A DNA stretch of 64,000 nucleotides from Sporosarcina luteola (GCF_023715245.1 NZ_JAMBNV010000002.1:62001-126000); one strand, 5' to 3'. Shown: positions 34,915 to 44,022, counted from the first letter of the stretch. Numbers and translations: made by a program. Notes: a model not told the origin generated them from the letters alone.

Positions 34915-35602
34915 GTCCGACACCCCCTTCCGTTAATTCACCGTCGTGCATCTTATAAACACGATCCGCGGTTTCCGCCACTGTGTCGTCATGTGTGATG
35001 ATGATGAATGTGATGCCGCGGGTTTTGTTGAGCGATTGGATGAGCAGCAGGATGTCTTGCTCGGTCTCTGAGTCAAGGCTCCCAGTTGGCTCATCCGCAA
35101 AGATGATCGGCGGATCGGTGATGAGCGCACGCGCGATGCTCACCCGTTGCTGCTGACCTCCCGATAATTCATTTGGATAATGGTCTTGCACCTCTGCCAG
35201 GCTGACGAGCTGAAGAAGCTGTTGGACTTTTTCCCGACGGTCCTTTTTGGCCACGCCAGCGAGTTTGAGCGGCAGCTCCACATTTTCGAATGCCGTGAGA
35301 CCAGGCATGAGCTGGAAATTTTGAAAGATGAAGCCGAAATGGTCAAGACGAAACTTCGCGCTCTCTGCTTCACTGAAAGCGGATGTCCGGACGTCACCGA
35401 TTTGAATGATGCCGGCATCCGGTTTAAGGAATCCCGCCAATATATGAAGAAGCGTCGACTTCCCTGACCCGCTTCGTCCGACAATCGAAACGATCTCTCC
35501 CTCATTAATTGCGAAGGACAGCCCTTTAAGTACGGGCACTTGCCGCTCCTTGCCTTTCTTGCCGATTTTGAATGAATGTGTTAATTCTTGAACCTGAATC
35601 AT
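34904..35602 (-). CDS. MacB/LolD-type ABC transporter ATPase
   Basis: A 232-aa ATPase with Walker A GRSGSGKST, Q-loop FIFQNFQLMPGLTAFENV, signature LSGGQQQR, Walker B IIFADEPTGSLD and IITHDD. The sequence FADEPTGxLD is typical of the LolD/MacB group. It forms an operon with the following permease. ATG 35602 follows GGAGGGGAAATC; the frame's earlier start has no ribosome site. Confidence 0.92.
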   Translation of the reverse strand: MIQVQELTHSFKIGKKGKERQVPVLKGLSFAINEGEIVSIVGRSGSGKSTLLHILAGFLKPDAGIIQIGDVRTSAFSEAESAKFRLDHFGFIFQNFQLMPGLTAFENVELPLKLAGVAKKDRREKVQQLLQLVSLAEVQDHYPNELSGGQQQRVSIARALITDPPIIFADEPTGSLDSETEQDILLLIQSLNKTRGITFIIITHDDTVAETADRVYKMHDGELTEGGVGHAI

Positions 35603-35713
35603 GATTTCCCCTCCAACGTAGTAACTGTTTCTCATTGTAGGGGAAGAATCTTAAGGGGGAGTGAGGAGAAAAATGAAGAAATTCTTAAGATGTGGGTGGG
35701 CGTGTATGGCTAT

Positions 35714-35866
35714 CAGGCGGTTTGTAGCCAGGTTCAGGCGGTTATTGTTGAGTTTCAGGCGGTTGGCACCCAACTTCAGGCGGTCATCACTCCTGTTCAG
35801 GCGGTTCCCCTCCAACTTCAGGCGTCTGCTGCTTATTTCAGGCGGTTGACGGGAGTCTTCAGTTGG
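35714..35866. repeat. Phased array D: 8 units, 21-base period, core caggcggt
   Basis: Cores at 35714, 35735, 35756, 35777, 35798, 35819, 35839 and 35860 (degenerate, cagttgg): 21-base steps except one of 20. The conserved word is ttcaggcggt; the other ~11 bases vary. The first unit shares ~30 identical bases with unit 7-8 of array E. It lies 20 bases beyond the NERD-gene terminator, between two minus-strand genes. Apparent ORFs here are caused by the 21-base (7-codon) period. Confidence 0.93.
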
Positions 35867-35885
35867 CAAAAATTTTGCAACCATG

Positions 35886-35916
35886 AAAAATAACGCCTTT
35901 CCGAGGCGTTATTTTT
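35886..35916 (-). terminator. Terminator overlapping the NERD-gene stop codon
   Basis: Stem ataacgcct / aggcgttat, loop ttccg; T-rich on both sides (TTTTTCATGG on minus). The stop codon 35909-35911 is inside the stem. Confidence 0.8.
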
Positions 35917-36859
35917 GATAATAATATGCATTCCTCATTCGTCCTTTCATGACAAGACACGAATTTTTCAAATGCCTTTTAGCGACATCCGGATCATTGA
36001 GACACGAGAAATTTCTAAATTCCCTATTTGTAATTTTACTATCAAGTAACATGAACCATTCTTCAATTAGCCTTCTATGTGAATAAGATGCCTTGTATAA
36101 GCATTTCTCACAAATCCATTTTCTTTGCAGCCATGTCATCCCACGATACTTGCAATACGGACAAATAACTCCTGGTAAAACGTCAGCAGCTTCCATCTTA
36201 ATAGTTTTTACAAGTGGAAAAGGGTTATATTCATGATGCTCTCTTCTAATTTCGTTCGCTAAATTATGTATTTCATGCTGTTGCAGGATTTCATTTTCAA
36301 GTTTTGTTTTATATAAAAGGATTGGAATATCATGCGTAAATACGACTTGTCTATCTGGCGAGTCTGGAATCGTTAACTCATTTGTATATGCGAGTGCGAC
36401 GACCCCTTTTATCGGAATATATACACCCCTTGCTTCAAGCCACTTTTGCAAAAAGATCTCCTTTCTTTCAAGCTCGGTAATTGGGCTTTGAATAATTTTC
36501 CTTTCTACATTTTCGTGAATGAATTGAGTGGGATTTGTTTTTACTATTATTCTCCCGGCCAAGTTCTTAATCTCAAATATAATGACAAAGGCTGGAGTTA
36601 TCAGTAAAGAGTCCATCTGAAAATAAACCCCATTCTGTTTTAGACAGATATCATGCAACAACGCGTATGGATAAGATGGTCTAAACTCCCTGATGTGCCT
36701 ATCAAAGTTTCCCTCTCCACTAAAACCGGCAGCTCTTTTTCTTATCTCCTCTTGGATGTCTAGGAATTTATCATGTGTAGATGGGAGCCTTTCAATTAGG
36801 GCTTGTAATCCGACTAGCTTTAAGGGTGCAGATCGTTCTTTATATAGCAACTTGTTCAT
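35909..36859 (-). CDS. NERD-domain nuclease-related protein with zinc ribbon
   Basis: About 316 aa. The NERD domain (~residues 40-160) shows YALLHDICLKQNGVYFQMDSL and FVIIFEIKNLAGRI, where D and ExK-like residues correspond to a restriction-endonuclease-like core. A C-terminal zinc ribbon follows (CPYCKYRGMTW, WICEKC). NERD proteins are thought to process DNA, but no role is proven. The gene is AT-rich relative to its neighbours and is bracketed by arrays D and E, which share the same core word; it may be an inserted cassette. The start is uncertain (ATG 36859 sits directly on GAGGTG). Confidence 0.8.
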   Translation of the reverse strand: MNKLLYKERSAPLKLVGLQALIERLPSTHDKFLDIQEEIRKRAAGFSGEGNFDRHIREFRPSYPYALLHDICLKQNGVYFQMDSLLITPAFVIIFEIKNLAGRIIVKTNPTQFIHENVERKIIQSPITELERKEIFLQKWLEARGVYIPIKGVVALAYTNELTIPDSPDRQVVFTHDIPILLYKTKLENEILQQHEIHNLANEIRREHHEYNPFPLVKTIKMEAADVLPGVICPYCKYRGMTWLQRKWICEKCLYKASYSHRRLIEEWFMLLDSKITNREFRNFSCLNDPDVAKRHLKNSCLVMKGRMRNAYYYQK

Positions 36860-37086
36860 CACCTCAAAACAATTGTATCAGCGTAACAAAATATTGCAAA
36901 ATGTACAAAAATCAATTTTCATGGGATAATGTCACTTTTTATATCCATCATAATTCAATAAAAAGCTTAGGTATAGGCTTTGTGAAAACTGTAAAAATTG
37001 AATTCAGCAGTTTTCATAACTTATTTGCGTTAGCAAAGAAAGGGCTGTGAATGAAACAGACTATTCCAAGAGTGAACGTTAGTATT
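36860..37086. other. AT-rich upstream region of the NERD gene
   Basis: About 227 bases with no gene that I can support. AT-rich sequence typical of promoter regions for the minus-strand NERD gene; no operator recognised. Array E begins at 37087. Confidence 0.4.
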
Positions 37087-37243
37087 CAGGCGGTTCGATG
37101 CTGAGTTCAGGCGGTCGCAGAAGGAGTTCAGGCGGTTTGCCGCTTGCTTCAGGCGGTCACAGACGGAGTTCAGGCGGTTTTCCACTTAATTCAGGCGGTC
37201 GCAGACGGAGTTCAGGCGGTTTGTAGCCAGGTTCAGGCGGTCG
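37087..37243. repeat. Phased array E: 8 units, strict 21-base period, core ttcaggcggt
   Basis: caggcggt begins at 37087, 37108, 37129, 37150, 37171, 37192, 37213 and 37234, exactly 21 bases apart. Units 2, 4, 6 and 8 share the variable half cgcag(a)acggag or close relatives, giving a 42-base super-period. It abuts the floT terminator (11 bases) and is 228 bases from the next gene start. Confidence 0.96.
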
Positions 37244-37253
37244 CAGAGCATAT

Positions 37254-37288
37254 AAAAACACCCAAACCCCATGAGCGGTTTGGGTGCC
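37254..37288 (-). terminator. Terminator of the yuaF-floT operon
   Basis: Stem cacccaaacc / ggtttgggtg, loop ccatgagc; the minus strand continues with TTTTTATATG. Confidence 0.9.
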
Positions 37289-37294
37289 GATTAC

Positions 37295-38845
37295 TTATTC
37301 TTCATCAACAGTTTTCGATTTAACTGCAGTTGGCTTCGTTGAACGAAGCTCATCTGTCAGGTTGTCGATGCTAGGACGAAGATTGTTTTTACCAACGTAG
37401 CTTTCCATCATTTCTTTTACATCGATGCCTGAAGAGGCTTTCAATGTTTCTTGCAGAGTGGACATCAGGTTCGTTGCGTATGATGTCACTTTATTGGCAC
37501 CGCCGCCTTCACCACTGCCTGTGTCAACAACAGTGATTTTGTCGATGTTCGAAAGCGGGCTTGCAATTTGCTTCGCGTATTCAGGAATCATCTTAACAAT
37601 CATGTCAAGCACAGCTGCCTGGCCGTATTGTTCGAATGCTTCCGCGATTTTGCGTTTCGCTTCTGCTTCCGCAAGACCTTTCAGGCGGATAACATCAGCT
37701 TCGGATTCACCTTGCGCACGCTGAGCGTCGGCCTTTGCCAATCCGTCAAGACGGATTTTTTCTGCTTCTGCAGCTGCACGCGCTTCAATGCTGTACTTTT
37801 CTGCCTCCGCTTCTGCCATTTGTCGGGATTTGGCCGCGGCTGCATTTTGCTCGATTGCGTAACGATCCGCATCGGCTTTTTTCTTAACCTCTGAGTCATA
37901 TTGCTTCTCACGGCGCAGGATCTCTTTCTCTTCCAACTCAATCTGCTTTTGACGCTCGATGATTTTGACCTGCATCTCTTGCTCTGTAACTTCCTGCTTC
38001 GCACGTGCGGATTCCAATTCATACGCTTGGTCAGCGCGCGCTTTCGCAACATCTTGTTCGCGGCGGTAGTCAGCGATTTTCAACTGGTTTTCCTTCTCTG
38101 CTTCCGCAATTTCAGTCGCACGCTCGATTTCCGCTTTTTGGGCTTCCTTCGATGCTTCAGCATTCTTGATGCGCGTTTCTTTTTCAGCTTCCATTGTGGC
38201 AATATCGGCATCGCGTTTCACTTGGGCGATACGCGGTTTACCGAGTGAATCTAAGTAGCCGTTTTTATCGCGGACATCTTTAATTGTGAATGAAACGATG
38301 ACAAGCCCCATTTTAGCCAAATCCTGTGAAGCGACACGTTGCACTTCCTGGGAGAACTTATCACGATTCTTATAAATCTCTTCGACTGTCATGGATCCTA
38401 GAATGGAACGTAAATGTCCCTCGAGGACTTCCTTCGCTTCATTTTCGCGGTCGGCTTTCGCTTTTCCTAAAAACTGCTCCGCTGCCGTCGCGATTTCAGT
38501 AATCGATCCACCGATCTTAATGATTGCTGTTCCGTCCGCCATGACGGGAACCCCTTGTTCCGTATACACTTCAGGCGTCGTCACTTCCAGTTTGCTTGAG
38601 AGCAAGCTGAGCGGTTCCGCTTGTTGGAACACAGGGAAGACGAATGCTCCCCCGCCACGGATGATTTTGATCCGGTTGCCCGAGTCATCCGTATGTACGT
38701 TTTTCGATCCTAAATAACTACCCGTGACGATCAGCGCTTCATCCGGTCCGACTGTCTTGTACTTTGAAATGTACACAAGGATGACAGCGAGCAAAATGAA
38801 CACGACAATCCCAATGACAATAAACATTCCTGAAATTCCTGGCAT
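37295..38845 (-). CDS. floT: Flotillin-like scaffold protein FloT (YuaG)
   Basis: A 516-aa flotillin. One N-terminal membrane helix (FIVIGIVVFILLAVILVYI, ~8-27), an SPFH/band-7 domain (~35-220) and a long Ala/Glu-rich coiled coil (~215-410, for example AEAEKYSIEARAAAEAEK), then a tail with GSGEGGGANK. FloT organises ordered membrane microdomains and helps signalling and secretion complexes. The partner yuaF lies directly upstream. A SigW-type promoter precedes the pair, as in B. subtilis. A clear terminator follows. Confidence 0.94.
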   Translation of the reverse strand: MPGISGMFIVIGIVVFILLAVILVYISKYKTVGPDEALIVTGSYLGSKNVHTDDSGNRIKIIRGGGAFVFPVFQQAEPLSLLSSKLEVTTPEVYTEQGVPVMADGTAIIKIGGSITEIATAAEQFLGKAKADRENEAKEVLEGHLRSILGSMTVEEIYKNRDKFSQEVQRVASQDLAKMGLVIVSFTIKDVRDKNGYLDSLGKPRIAQVKRDADIATMEAEKETRIKNAEASKEAQKAEIERATEIAEAEKENQLKIADYRREQDVAKARADQAYELESARAKQEVTEQEMQVKIIERQKQIELEEKEILRREKQYDSEVKKKADADRYAIEQNAAAAKSRQMAEAEAEKYSIEARAAAEAEKIRLDGLAKADAQRAQGESEADVIRLKGLAEAEAKRKIAEAFEQYGQAAVLDMIVKMIPEYAKQIASPLSNIDKITVVDTGSGEGGGANKVTSYATNLMSTLQETLKASSGIDVKEMMESYVGKNNLRPSIDNLTDELRSTKPTAVKSKTVDEE

Positions 38846-38880
38846 TCTGTTTCCCCCTTAATTAATTGGTTTTGATTTGA

Positions 38881-39414
38881 TCATTTGAAGCGGAAAGGCT
38901 CATATTCCTTTACGATGAACGTCCCTTCCTTCACTTCGATGACCAACACTTCTTTTCCGTAGTCGATCGCTTTGTTTTCATACCCCGCAGCCCTTTTCGA
39001 AATGATGCCATTCACCGTTTCGATAATGATTTCGCCAAAACCGTCAACCGGTACCGGAACGATGACTTTGCCGACTTGGCCTGTGAGTGATTCATCGGTA
39101 TAAGCAAGCGATACTTCCGCGGATTTCAAAGGAAGGAGCACGAAGAAATATAGAAGGAAGTCTAATGCGGTCGCTGCCCCAAGCGCAATGATCAAGATCA
39201 GCAAATGGTTCCATTCTGTCGTCAACTCCAAAATATAACCGACTGCTGATGTAAATGAAATGAATGCAAGAATGACTGCGGGATCCAAAATCGGACTCGC
39301 ATCGCCAATCCCTTCTGCAATGTCACTGAATAGAATGTACAGCACGGTCGCTAATCCTGCGATTATGAGCACGGTCAAATAGACATGGATGACCGGCATT
39401 CCTAACACTTCCAT
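38881..39414 (-). CDS. yuaF: NfeD-like membrane protein YuaF
   Basis: A 177-aa NfeD-family protein: three membrane helices (VYLTVLIIAGLATVLYILF, AVILAFISFTSAVGYIL, LLILIIALGAATALDFLLYFFVL) and a C-terminal OB-fold-like domain (GQVGKVIVPVPVDGFGEIII, GKEVLVIEVKEGTFIVKEYEP). NfeD proteins pair with flotillins or stomatins and modulate membrane domains. First gene of the yuaF-floT operon (35 bases between genes). Confidence 0.9.
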   Translation of the reverse strand: MEVLGMPVIHVYLTVLIIAGLATVLYILFSDIAEGIGDASPILDPAVILAFISFTSAVGYILELTTEWNHLLILIIALGAATALDFLLYFFVLLPLKSAEVSLAYTDESLTGQVGKVIVPVPVDGFGEIIIETVNGIISKRAAGYENKAIDYGKEVLVIEVKEGTFIVKEYEPFRFK

Positions 39415-39452
39415 CCTCTCACCTCGCCTTCTCCTATTTGAATTCTACTATA

Positions 39453-39480
39453 CATACGGTCGACCGATAATAAAGTTTCA
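39453..39480 (-). promoter_or_regulatory. SigW-type promoter of yuaF-floT
   Basis: Minus strand TGAAAC (39480-39475), 16-base spacer, CGTATG (39458-39453). This is the SigW consensus (TGAAAC-N16-CGTA); the B. subtilis yuaFGI operon is SigW-controlled. Confidence 0.75.
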
Positions 39481-39637
39481 AGATTCCTGGAAATAAATTT
39501 CGATTCTTTCAACATCTGAATACAACCTATTCGCCACTAAAAATGAAATCAGCTCGTATATCTGTACTTATTTTTATAGTTTTTTGCTATGATAAGACTA
39601 CTAAAAATTGATTCCGGAAACGGATGGAGGCTTAAAA

Positions 39638-40258
39638 ATGTTCAGTCCACGTAAAACCGATCCTTTTTTCGCAGCTCTTTTGGAGATTGCTGAGCATGTT
39701 CAAGAAGCGATGCACTATGCGAATGACTTTAAAGTGACGTCGGTTGCAGATTTAAAAGAAGTAAGCATTAAGTTGAAAGAATATGAGACTGAAGGGGATG
39801 ATTTGATTCACGACCTTATCTCAAAGCTCAACATTTCTTTCATGACACCGATTGAACGGGAAGATATTTTACAATTGGCAATCAAGATGGACGATATCCT
39901 CGACGGAATCGAACATTTCGCGGCGAATCTTGAAATGTTCTCGCTGACGGAAATCGATGAATATGTCCAGAAGTTCATGGATAATATCGTGAAAAGCTCC
40001 GATGAAATCGTCAAGGCGATGGAATTGCTTGCGAAGAAGAAACTTGTCCAGATGCGGGATCACGCTGTTTTGATCAAAGAATATGAGCGTATTTGCGATG
40101 AAGTCCTTCGCACATCGATCAAGCAGCTGTTTATCCGTGAAAAGAATCCGATCCGTATCATTCAATTCAAGGATATTTATGAGTTGCTGGAAGACATTGC
40201 GGATCATTGCCAAGACGTTGCGAACACACTTGAAACAATCATCATGCGAAACGCGTAA
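39638..40258 (+). CDS. ykaA: Pit accessory protein (DUF47, PhoU-like)
   Basis: A 206-aa all-helical DUF47 protein: FFAALLEIAEHVQEAMHYAN, the metal-binding helix pairs with EYETEGDDLIHDLI and LEDIADHCQDVANTLE. DUF47 proteins accompany Pit phosphate transporters and probably gate them. The following pit gene starts 13 bases downstream. The start at 39638 has GGATGGAGG upstream. Confidence 0.92.
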   Translation: MFSPRKTDPFFAALLEIAEHVQEAMHYANDFKVTSVADLKEVSIKLKEYETEGDDLIHDLISKLNISFMTPIEREDILQLAIKMDDILDGIEHFAANLEMFSLTEIDEYVQKFMDNIVKSSDEIVKAMELLAKKKLVQMRDHAVLIKEYERICDEVLRTSIKQLFIREKNPIRIIQFKDIYELLEDIADHCQDVANTLETIIMRNA

Positions 40259-40270
40259 GGGGCAGCTTTT

Positions 40271-41269
40271 ATGGACATGATATTGTTTCTCACGATAGCT
40301 ATTGTAGTTTTTGCGCTCGCATTCGATTTCATAAATGGCTTCCACGATACGGCAAATGCCATTGCGACTTCAGTATCGACACGCGCATTGAAACCGCGGA
40401 CAGCCATCTATATGGCTGCAATTATGAATTTCATCGGTGCATTGACGTTTACAGGCGTCGCCAAGACCATTTCCAAAGATATTGTCGATCCTTTCATGTT
40501 GGAAAAAGGATCACTTGTCATATTGGCTGCCCTTACTGCAGCGATTGCGTGGAATTTAATCACTTGGTATTACGGGATTCCTTCGAGTTCATCGCATGCG
40601 TTGATCGGTTCGATCGCAGGTGCCGCCATTTCAGCGGCTGGGTTCGGGGTTTTGAATTACGGTGGGTTTGTCAAAATCATGCAAGCACTGCTCATTTCCC
40701 CGTTCATCGCAATTGCGGCCGGGTTCCTCATGATGACGCTTTTTAAGGTTTTATTGAAGAACCGGAATTTGTTCAAGGCGAATAAACGGATCCGTTATTT
40801 GCAAATTGGTACCGCGGCCCTACAAGCATTCACACACGGAACGAACGATGCCCAGAAGGCAATGGGGATCATTACAATGGCATTGATTGCCGCACAATTG
40901 CAGACAGGCGACGATATCCAGCTTTGGGTTCGGATTGCTGCTGCCACTGCAATGGGGCTTGGGACATCCATCGGCGGATATAAAATCATTAAGACTGTCG
41001 GTGGAAAGATCATGAAAATCCGTCCAGTGAACGGAGCAGCAGCCGATTTGAGCTCCGCCATGATTATTTTCGGCGCGACGCTCATCCATTTGCCTGTCAG
41101 CACGACTCATGTCATCTCATCCGCAATCATGGGAGTCGGCTCGGCGCAACGTGTTAAAGGCGTCAAATGGGGAGTTGCGAAAAAAATTGTCCTCACATGG
41201 GTGATTACAATGCCCATTTCTGCCGCTCTTGCCGCCATTGTGTACCAAATTTTGAATTTATTATTCTAA
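40271..41269 (+). CDS. pit: Low-affinity inorganic phosphate transporter Pit
   Basis: A 332-aa PiT-family permease with ~10 helices and the two duplicated signatures FDFINGFHDTANAIATSV (~17-34) and AFTHGTNDAQKAMGII (~195-210), plus the matching GIPSSSSHALIG and PVSTTHVISS segments. It takes up metal-phosphate driven by the proton gradient. Operon with the DUF47 protein. Protein is complete; no terminator seen before the csp promoter. Confidence 0.94.
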   Translation: MDMILFLTIAIVVFALAFDFINGFHDTANAIATSVSTRALKPRTAIYMAAIMNFIGALTFTGVAKTISKDIVDPFMLEKGSLVILAALTAAIAWNLITWYYGIPSSSSHALIGSIAGAAISAAGFGVLNYGGFVKIMQALLISPFIAIAAGFLMMTLFKVLLKNRNLFKANKRIRYLQIGTAALQAFTHGTNDAQKAMGIITMALIAAQLQTGDDIQLWVRIAAATAMGLGTSIGGYKIIKTVGGKIMKIRPVNGAAADLSSAMIIFGATLIHLPVSTTHVISSAIMGVGSAQRVKGVKWGVAKKIVLTWVITMPISAALAAIVYQILNLLF

Positions 41270-41284
41270 TACAAAACTTTTCAC

Positions 41285-41313
41285 TTGCATTGCCAAATGG
41301 CCTCTGGTATGAT
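41285..41313 (+). promoter_or_regulatory. SigA promoter of the cold-shock gene
   Basis: TTGCAT (41285-41290), 17-base spacer, TATGAT (41308-41313). The transcript would begin near 41320 and carry a ~108-base 5' leader before ATG 41428, as is usual for cold-shock mRNAs that act as RNA thermosensors. Confidence 0.7.
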
Positions 41314-41427
41314 AAAGGAGAATTATTTTTGTTCGGCGCGATGGTCACGATTTAACGCTTGACCGCTTCAAGACTTGAGCAAGGATAGTAACACAATGTA
41401 TGCTTTGCATACAAGGAGGAAACAAAC

Positions 41428-41628
41428 ATGGAACAAGGTAAAGTGAAATGGTTTAACGCAGAAAAAGGTTATGGCTTCATCGAACGTGAAGATGGCGACG
41501 ATGTATTCGTACACTTCTCAGCTATCCAAGGTGATGGCTTCAAAACTCTTGAAGAAGGCCAAGACGTGACTTTCGAAATCGAACAAGGTCAACGCGGACT
41601 TCAAGCAACTAACGTTGAAAAAAACTAA
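41428..41628 (+). CDS. Cold-shock protein (CspA/CspB family)
   Basis: A 66-aa OB-fold RNA chaperone with RNP1 KGYGFIE and RNP2 VFVHFSAI; starts [12 protein letters not shown] like B. subtilis CspB/CspD. It binds single-stranded RNA/DNA and keeps mRNAs translatable in the cold. Strong ribosome site (AAGGAGG), long 5' leader, own terminator. Confidence 0.96.
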   Translation: MEQGKVKWFNAEKGYGFIEREDGDDVFVHFSAIQGDGFKTLEEGQDVTFEIEQGQRGLQATNVEKN

Positions 41629-41646
41629 TTTGAATTAACCCTTCAA

Positions 41647-41676
41647 AACCACTTCCTTCGGGGAGTGGTTTTTTTC
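41647..41676 (+). terminator. Terminator of the cold-shock gene
   Basis: Stem aaccact(tcc) / (gg)agtggtt, loop ttcgg region, then ttttttcg. Confidence 0.9.
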
Positions 41677-41824
41677 GTATTTACTCCTTGATTGTGCATG
41701 TGCTTTGGATGCGCAGCGGTTGGCTTTAGACGCGATTCTCCTAAACTATTCCTTCAAAAAAGACATTCCCATCCAATTTCGTTATGATAAGGGAACAGAT
41801 AGAACGATTGGGGAGGACGATGGT

Positions 41825-43954
41825 ATGCGCACACTTGCGCTTTTTGTTACGAAGTATTATAAAACGATCATGATAGCCTGGATTGCACTTTTCATTGCCA
41901 TGGCCATTTTTGCAATCCGCTTGCCTGGGCTGCTCGCGGGTGACGGCTTCAGGATGGATGGAGAACATGAACAAGTGATGAAAATCGCTTCTGAGAAATT
42001 CGATTTACCAGCAGAAACGATGTTTGTCGTTTTCGATAAAGTAAATGATGCAACGATTGCGTCCACTTTGACTGAAATTGAGAAGTTGGATCTTGCTTCC
42101 GAAGTTGTTTCTCCTTTGGATAACGAAGAGCAATATACGAAGGATGTCTCCTATGCATTGCTTCACTTTGAAAAGAACGGCAAGGATATGTCCAAAGTCG
42201 TTACAGATATCCGGAAAGCGATCGGTGAAGAGAAAGGCATTGTCCTAACAGGCCAATCTGCCATTACGAAAGACATCAATAGCGCGAGCCAACGCGATTT
42301 GATGAAGGCGGAGGCGATCGGCTTGCCAATCGCAATCATCGTCCTTCTTTTTGCATTCGGTTCACTCATGGCTTCGATGGTTCCGTTGATCGTCGGTGTT
42401 GCGACAGTCGTATCGACGTTCGGCGTGCTGGCTTTAGTTGGTGGACAGATGGAGTTGGCTATTTTTGTATTGAATATCGTTCCGATGCTCGGGCTCGCTT
42501 TGAGCATCGACTTTTCACTTCTGTTCATTAGCCGATATCGGGAGGAGCGATTGAAGAGCGATGTGTTGGAAGCTGTTGCGACAACGATCCGCACGGCGGG
42601 CCGCTCTGTCATTTTCTCGGCCTTTTGTGTGTTCATCGGTCTCGGTGCGATGTTCATTATTAAAGTTGAGATCTTCCAAAACATTGCGCTCGGCGGAATG
42701 ATTGTCGTCGGTATGGCGGTGCTCAGTTCAGTTACGTTGCTTCCAGCGATTTTAATAATGCTCGGCGACCGTTTGAATAAAGGCCGCGTTCTGAAAGTGA
42801 AGGAAAATGGTTCAGACCGATGGAGGCAGTTCGCCAATGCCGTTATCAAACGGCCCATTCTTATTACAATTGTGGCGCTTATTTTACTAGGCATAGCAAT
42901 AATTCCAGTGAAAAATATGGATTTGACGATTCCACAGATCGATTCATTGCCGGCTTCATATGATACGCGAGCTTCGTACGAATTGATGGATGACACGTTT
43001 GGGCTTGGCAAGCGGTCGAATGTGTACTTGATCGCGGAACGGGATGGCGGTTGGTCCGATGTGGATGGCTTGGATGCAATGAAAGCATTGGAAGGCGATT
43101 TGGCAGATGATCCATTGGTCGACGAATTGACTACAATTTTCACTGCTAGCGGAGTTGGTTCTCCTGAAGAATGGGAGCAAGCGATGCAAGTACCTGAAAT
43201 GAAGGCCCAGCTTGAACCGCTTCTTGATTCATTCGTTAAGAATAATCAATTATTGATTCCTGTTACGCTTCAGGCGAAAGGCACGTCCGACGAAGCGCAG
43301 CAATGGGCGCGAGATTGGTCGGAGCAATCGGAATGGAATCTGTTGGTGGGTGGTCAACCGAAGTTCAATCAGGAAATCTTTGATGAGATTTTCGGCAATA
43401 TCGTGTCTGTGCTAACGATTATCCTAGTGTCGACGTTCATCATTCTCATGATTGCGTTCCGCTCGGTGCTTATTCCGTTGAAGGCAATTTTGATGAACAT
43501 CGTCGGGCTCTCCGCAACGTTCGGGATCCTCGTCTATATATTCCAATACGGCCATTTCGGAATGCATCCCGGAACAATTGCGCTCATCATTCCGATCCTC
43601 GTCTTCAGCCTCGTCTTCGGCTTGAGCATGGACTATGAAGTGTTCCTCATATCGCGGATGCAGGAGGAATACGCGAAGACGTTCGATAACGATCATTCGA
43701 CAGTCGAAGGGCTTGCGACGACAAGCAAGATCATTACATCCGCTGCATTGATCATGATTGTATTGACAGGTGCATTCGCGTTCACTGACGTCATGCCGGT
43801 GAAGCAGATCGGAGTCGGCATCGCGATAGCGGTCGCAATTGATGCAACGATCATCCGCTTGCTGCTTGTTCCAAGTTTAATGAAATTATTTGGCAAGTGG
43901 AATTGGTGGATGCCGTTTAGGAAAGGTGAATACAAAGCTGGGAATTGGCATTAA
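41825..43954 (+). CDS. MMPL/RND-family transporter (YdfJ-like)
   Basis: A 709-aa membrane protein with the MMPL layout: helix 1 (TIMIAWIALFIAMAIFAIRL), extracytoplasmic domain, helices 2-6 with LGLALSIDFSLLFISRYREE (~235), second domain, helices 8-12 with SLVFGLSMDYEVFLISRMQEE (~600). The Asp-bearing helices are proton-relay sites. Relatives export lipids, drugs or siderophores; B. subtilis YdfJ is the nearest remembered one. ATG 41825 follows GGGGAGG; upstream in-frame codons fall in the previous leader. Bidirectional terminator downstream. Confidence 0.88.
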   Translation: MRTLALFVTKYYKTIMIAWIALFIAMAIFAIRLPGLLAGDGFRMDGEHEQVMKIASEKFDLPAETMFVVFDKVNDATIASTLTEIEKLDLASEVVSPLDNEEQYTKDVSYALLHFEKNGKDMSKVVTDIRKAIGEEKGIVLTGQSAITKDINSASQRDLMKAEAIGLPIAIIVLLFAFGSLMASMVPLIVGVATVVSTFGVLALVGGQMELAIFVLNIVPMLGLALSIDFSLLFISRYREERLKSDVLEAVATTIRTAGRSVIFSAFCVFIGLGAMFIIKVEIFQNIALGGMIVVGMAVLSSVTLLPAILIMLGDRLNKGRVLKVKENGSDRWRQFANAVIKRPILITIVALILLGIAIIPVKNMDLTIPQIDSLPASYDTRASYELMDDTFGLGKRSNVYLIAERDGGWSDVDGLDAMKALEGDLADDPLVDELTTIFTASGVGSPEEWEQAMQVPEMKAQLEPLLDSFVKNNQLLIPVTLQAKGTSDEAQQWARDWSEQSEWNLLVGGQPKFNQEIFDEIFGNIVSVLTIILVSTFIILMIAFRSVLIPLKAILMNIVGLSATFGILVYIFQYGHFGMHPGTIALIIPILVFSLVFGLSMDYEVFLISRMQEEYAKTFDNDHSTVEGLATTSKIITSAALIMIVLTGAFAFTDVMPVKQIGVGIAIAVAIDATIIRLLLVPSLMKLFGKWNWWMPFRKGEYKAGNWH

Positions 43955-43971
43955 CTCCATGACAATAGAAA

Positions 43972-44022
43972 AACTGCCTGGACAACGAATTTTTCCGTTC
44001 GTCCAGGCAGCTTTTATTTTTC
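43972..44022. terminator. Bidirectional terminator between the MMPL gene and the 45-aa gene
   Basis: Stem actgcctggac / gtccaggcag(c) around aacgaatttttccgttc; ttttattttt follows on plus, TTTTTC on minus. It serves convergent genes and overlaps the 44014 stop codon. Confidence 0.85.

Noticed and set aside
35588..35893. Open frames of ~100 residues on both strands over array D
   Set aside because: The frames are open only because a 21-base repeat equals seven codons; no ribosome site, no domain, and the frames are unrelated to any protein family.
42163..43143. 326-residue open frame antisense to the MMPL transporter
   Set aside because: Mirror frame of a well-supported gene; composition is low-complexity Ser/Ile/Pro with no ribosome site or domain.
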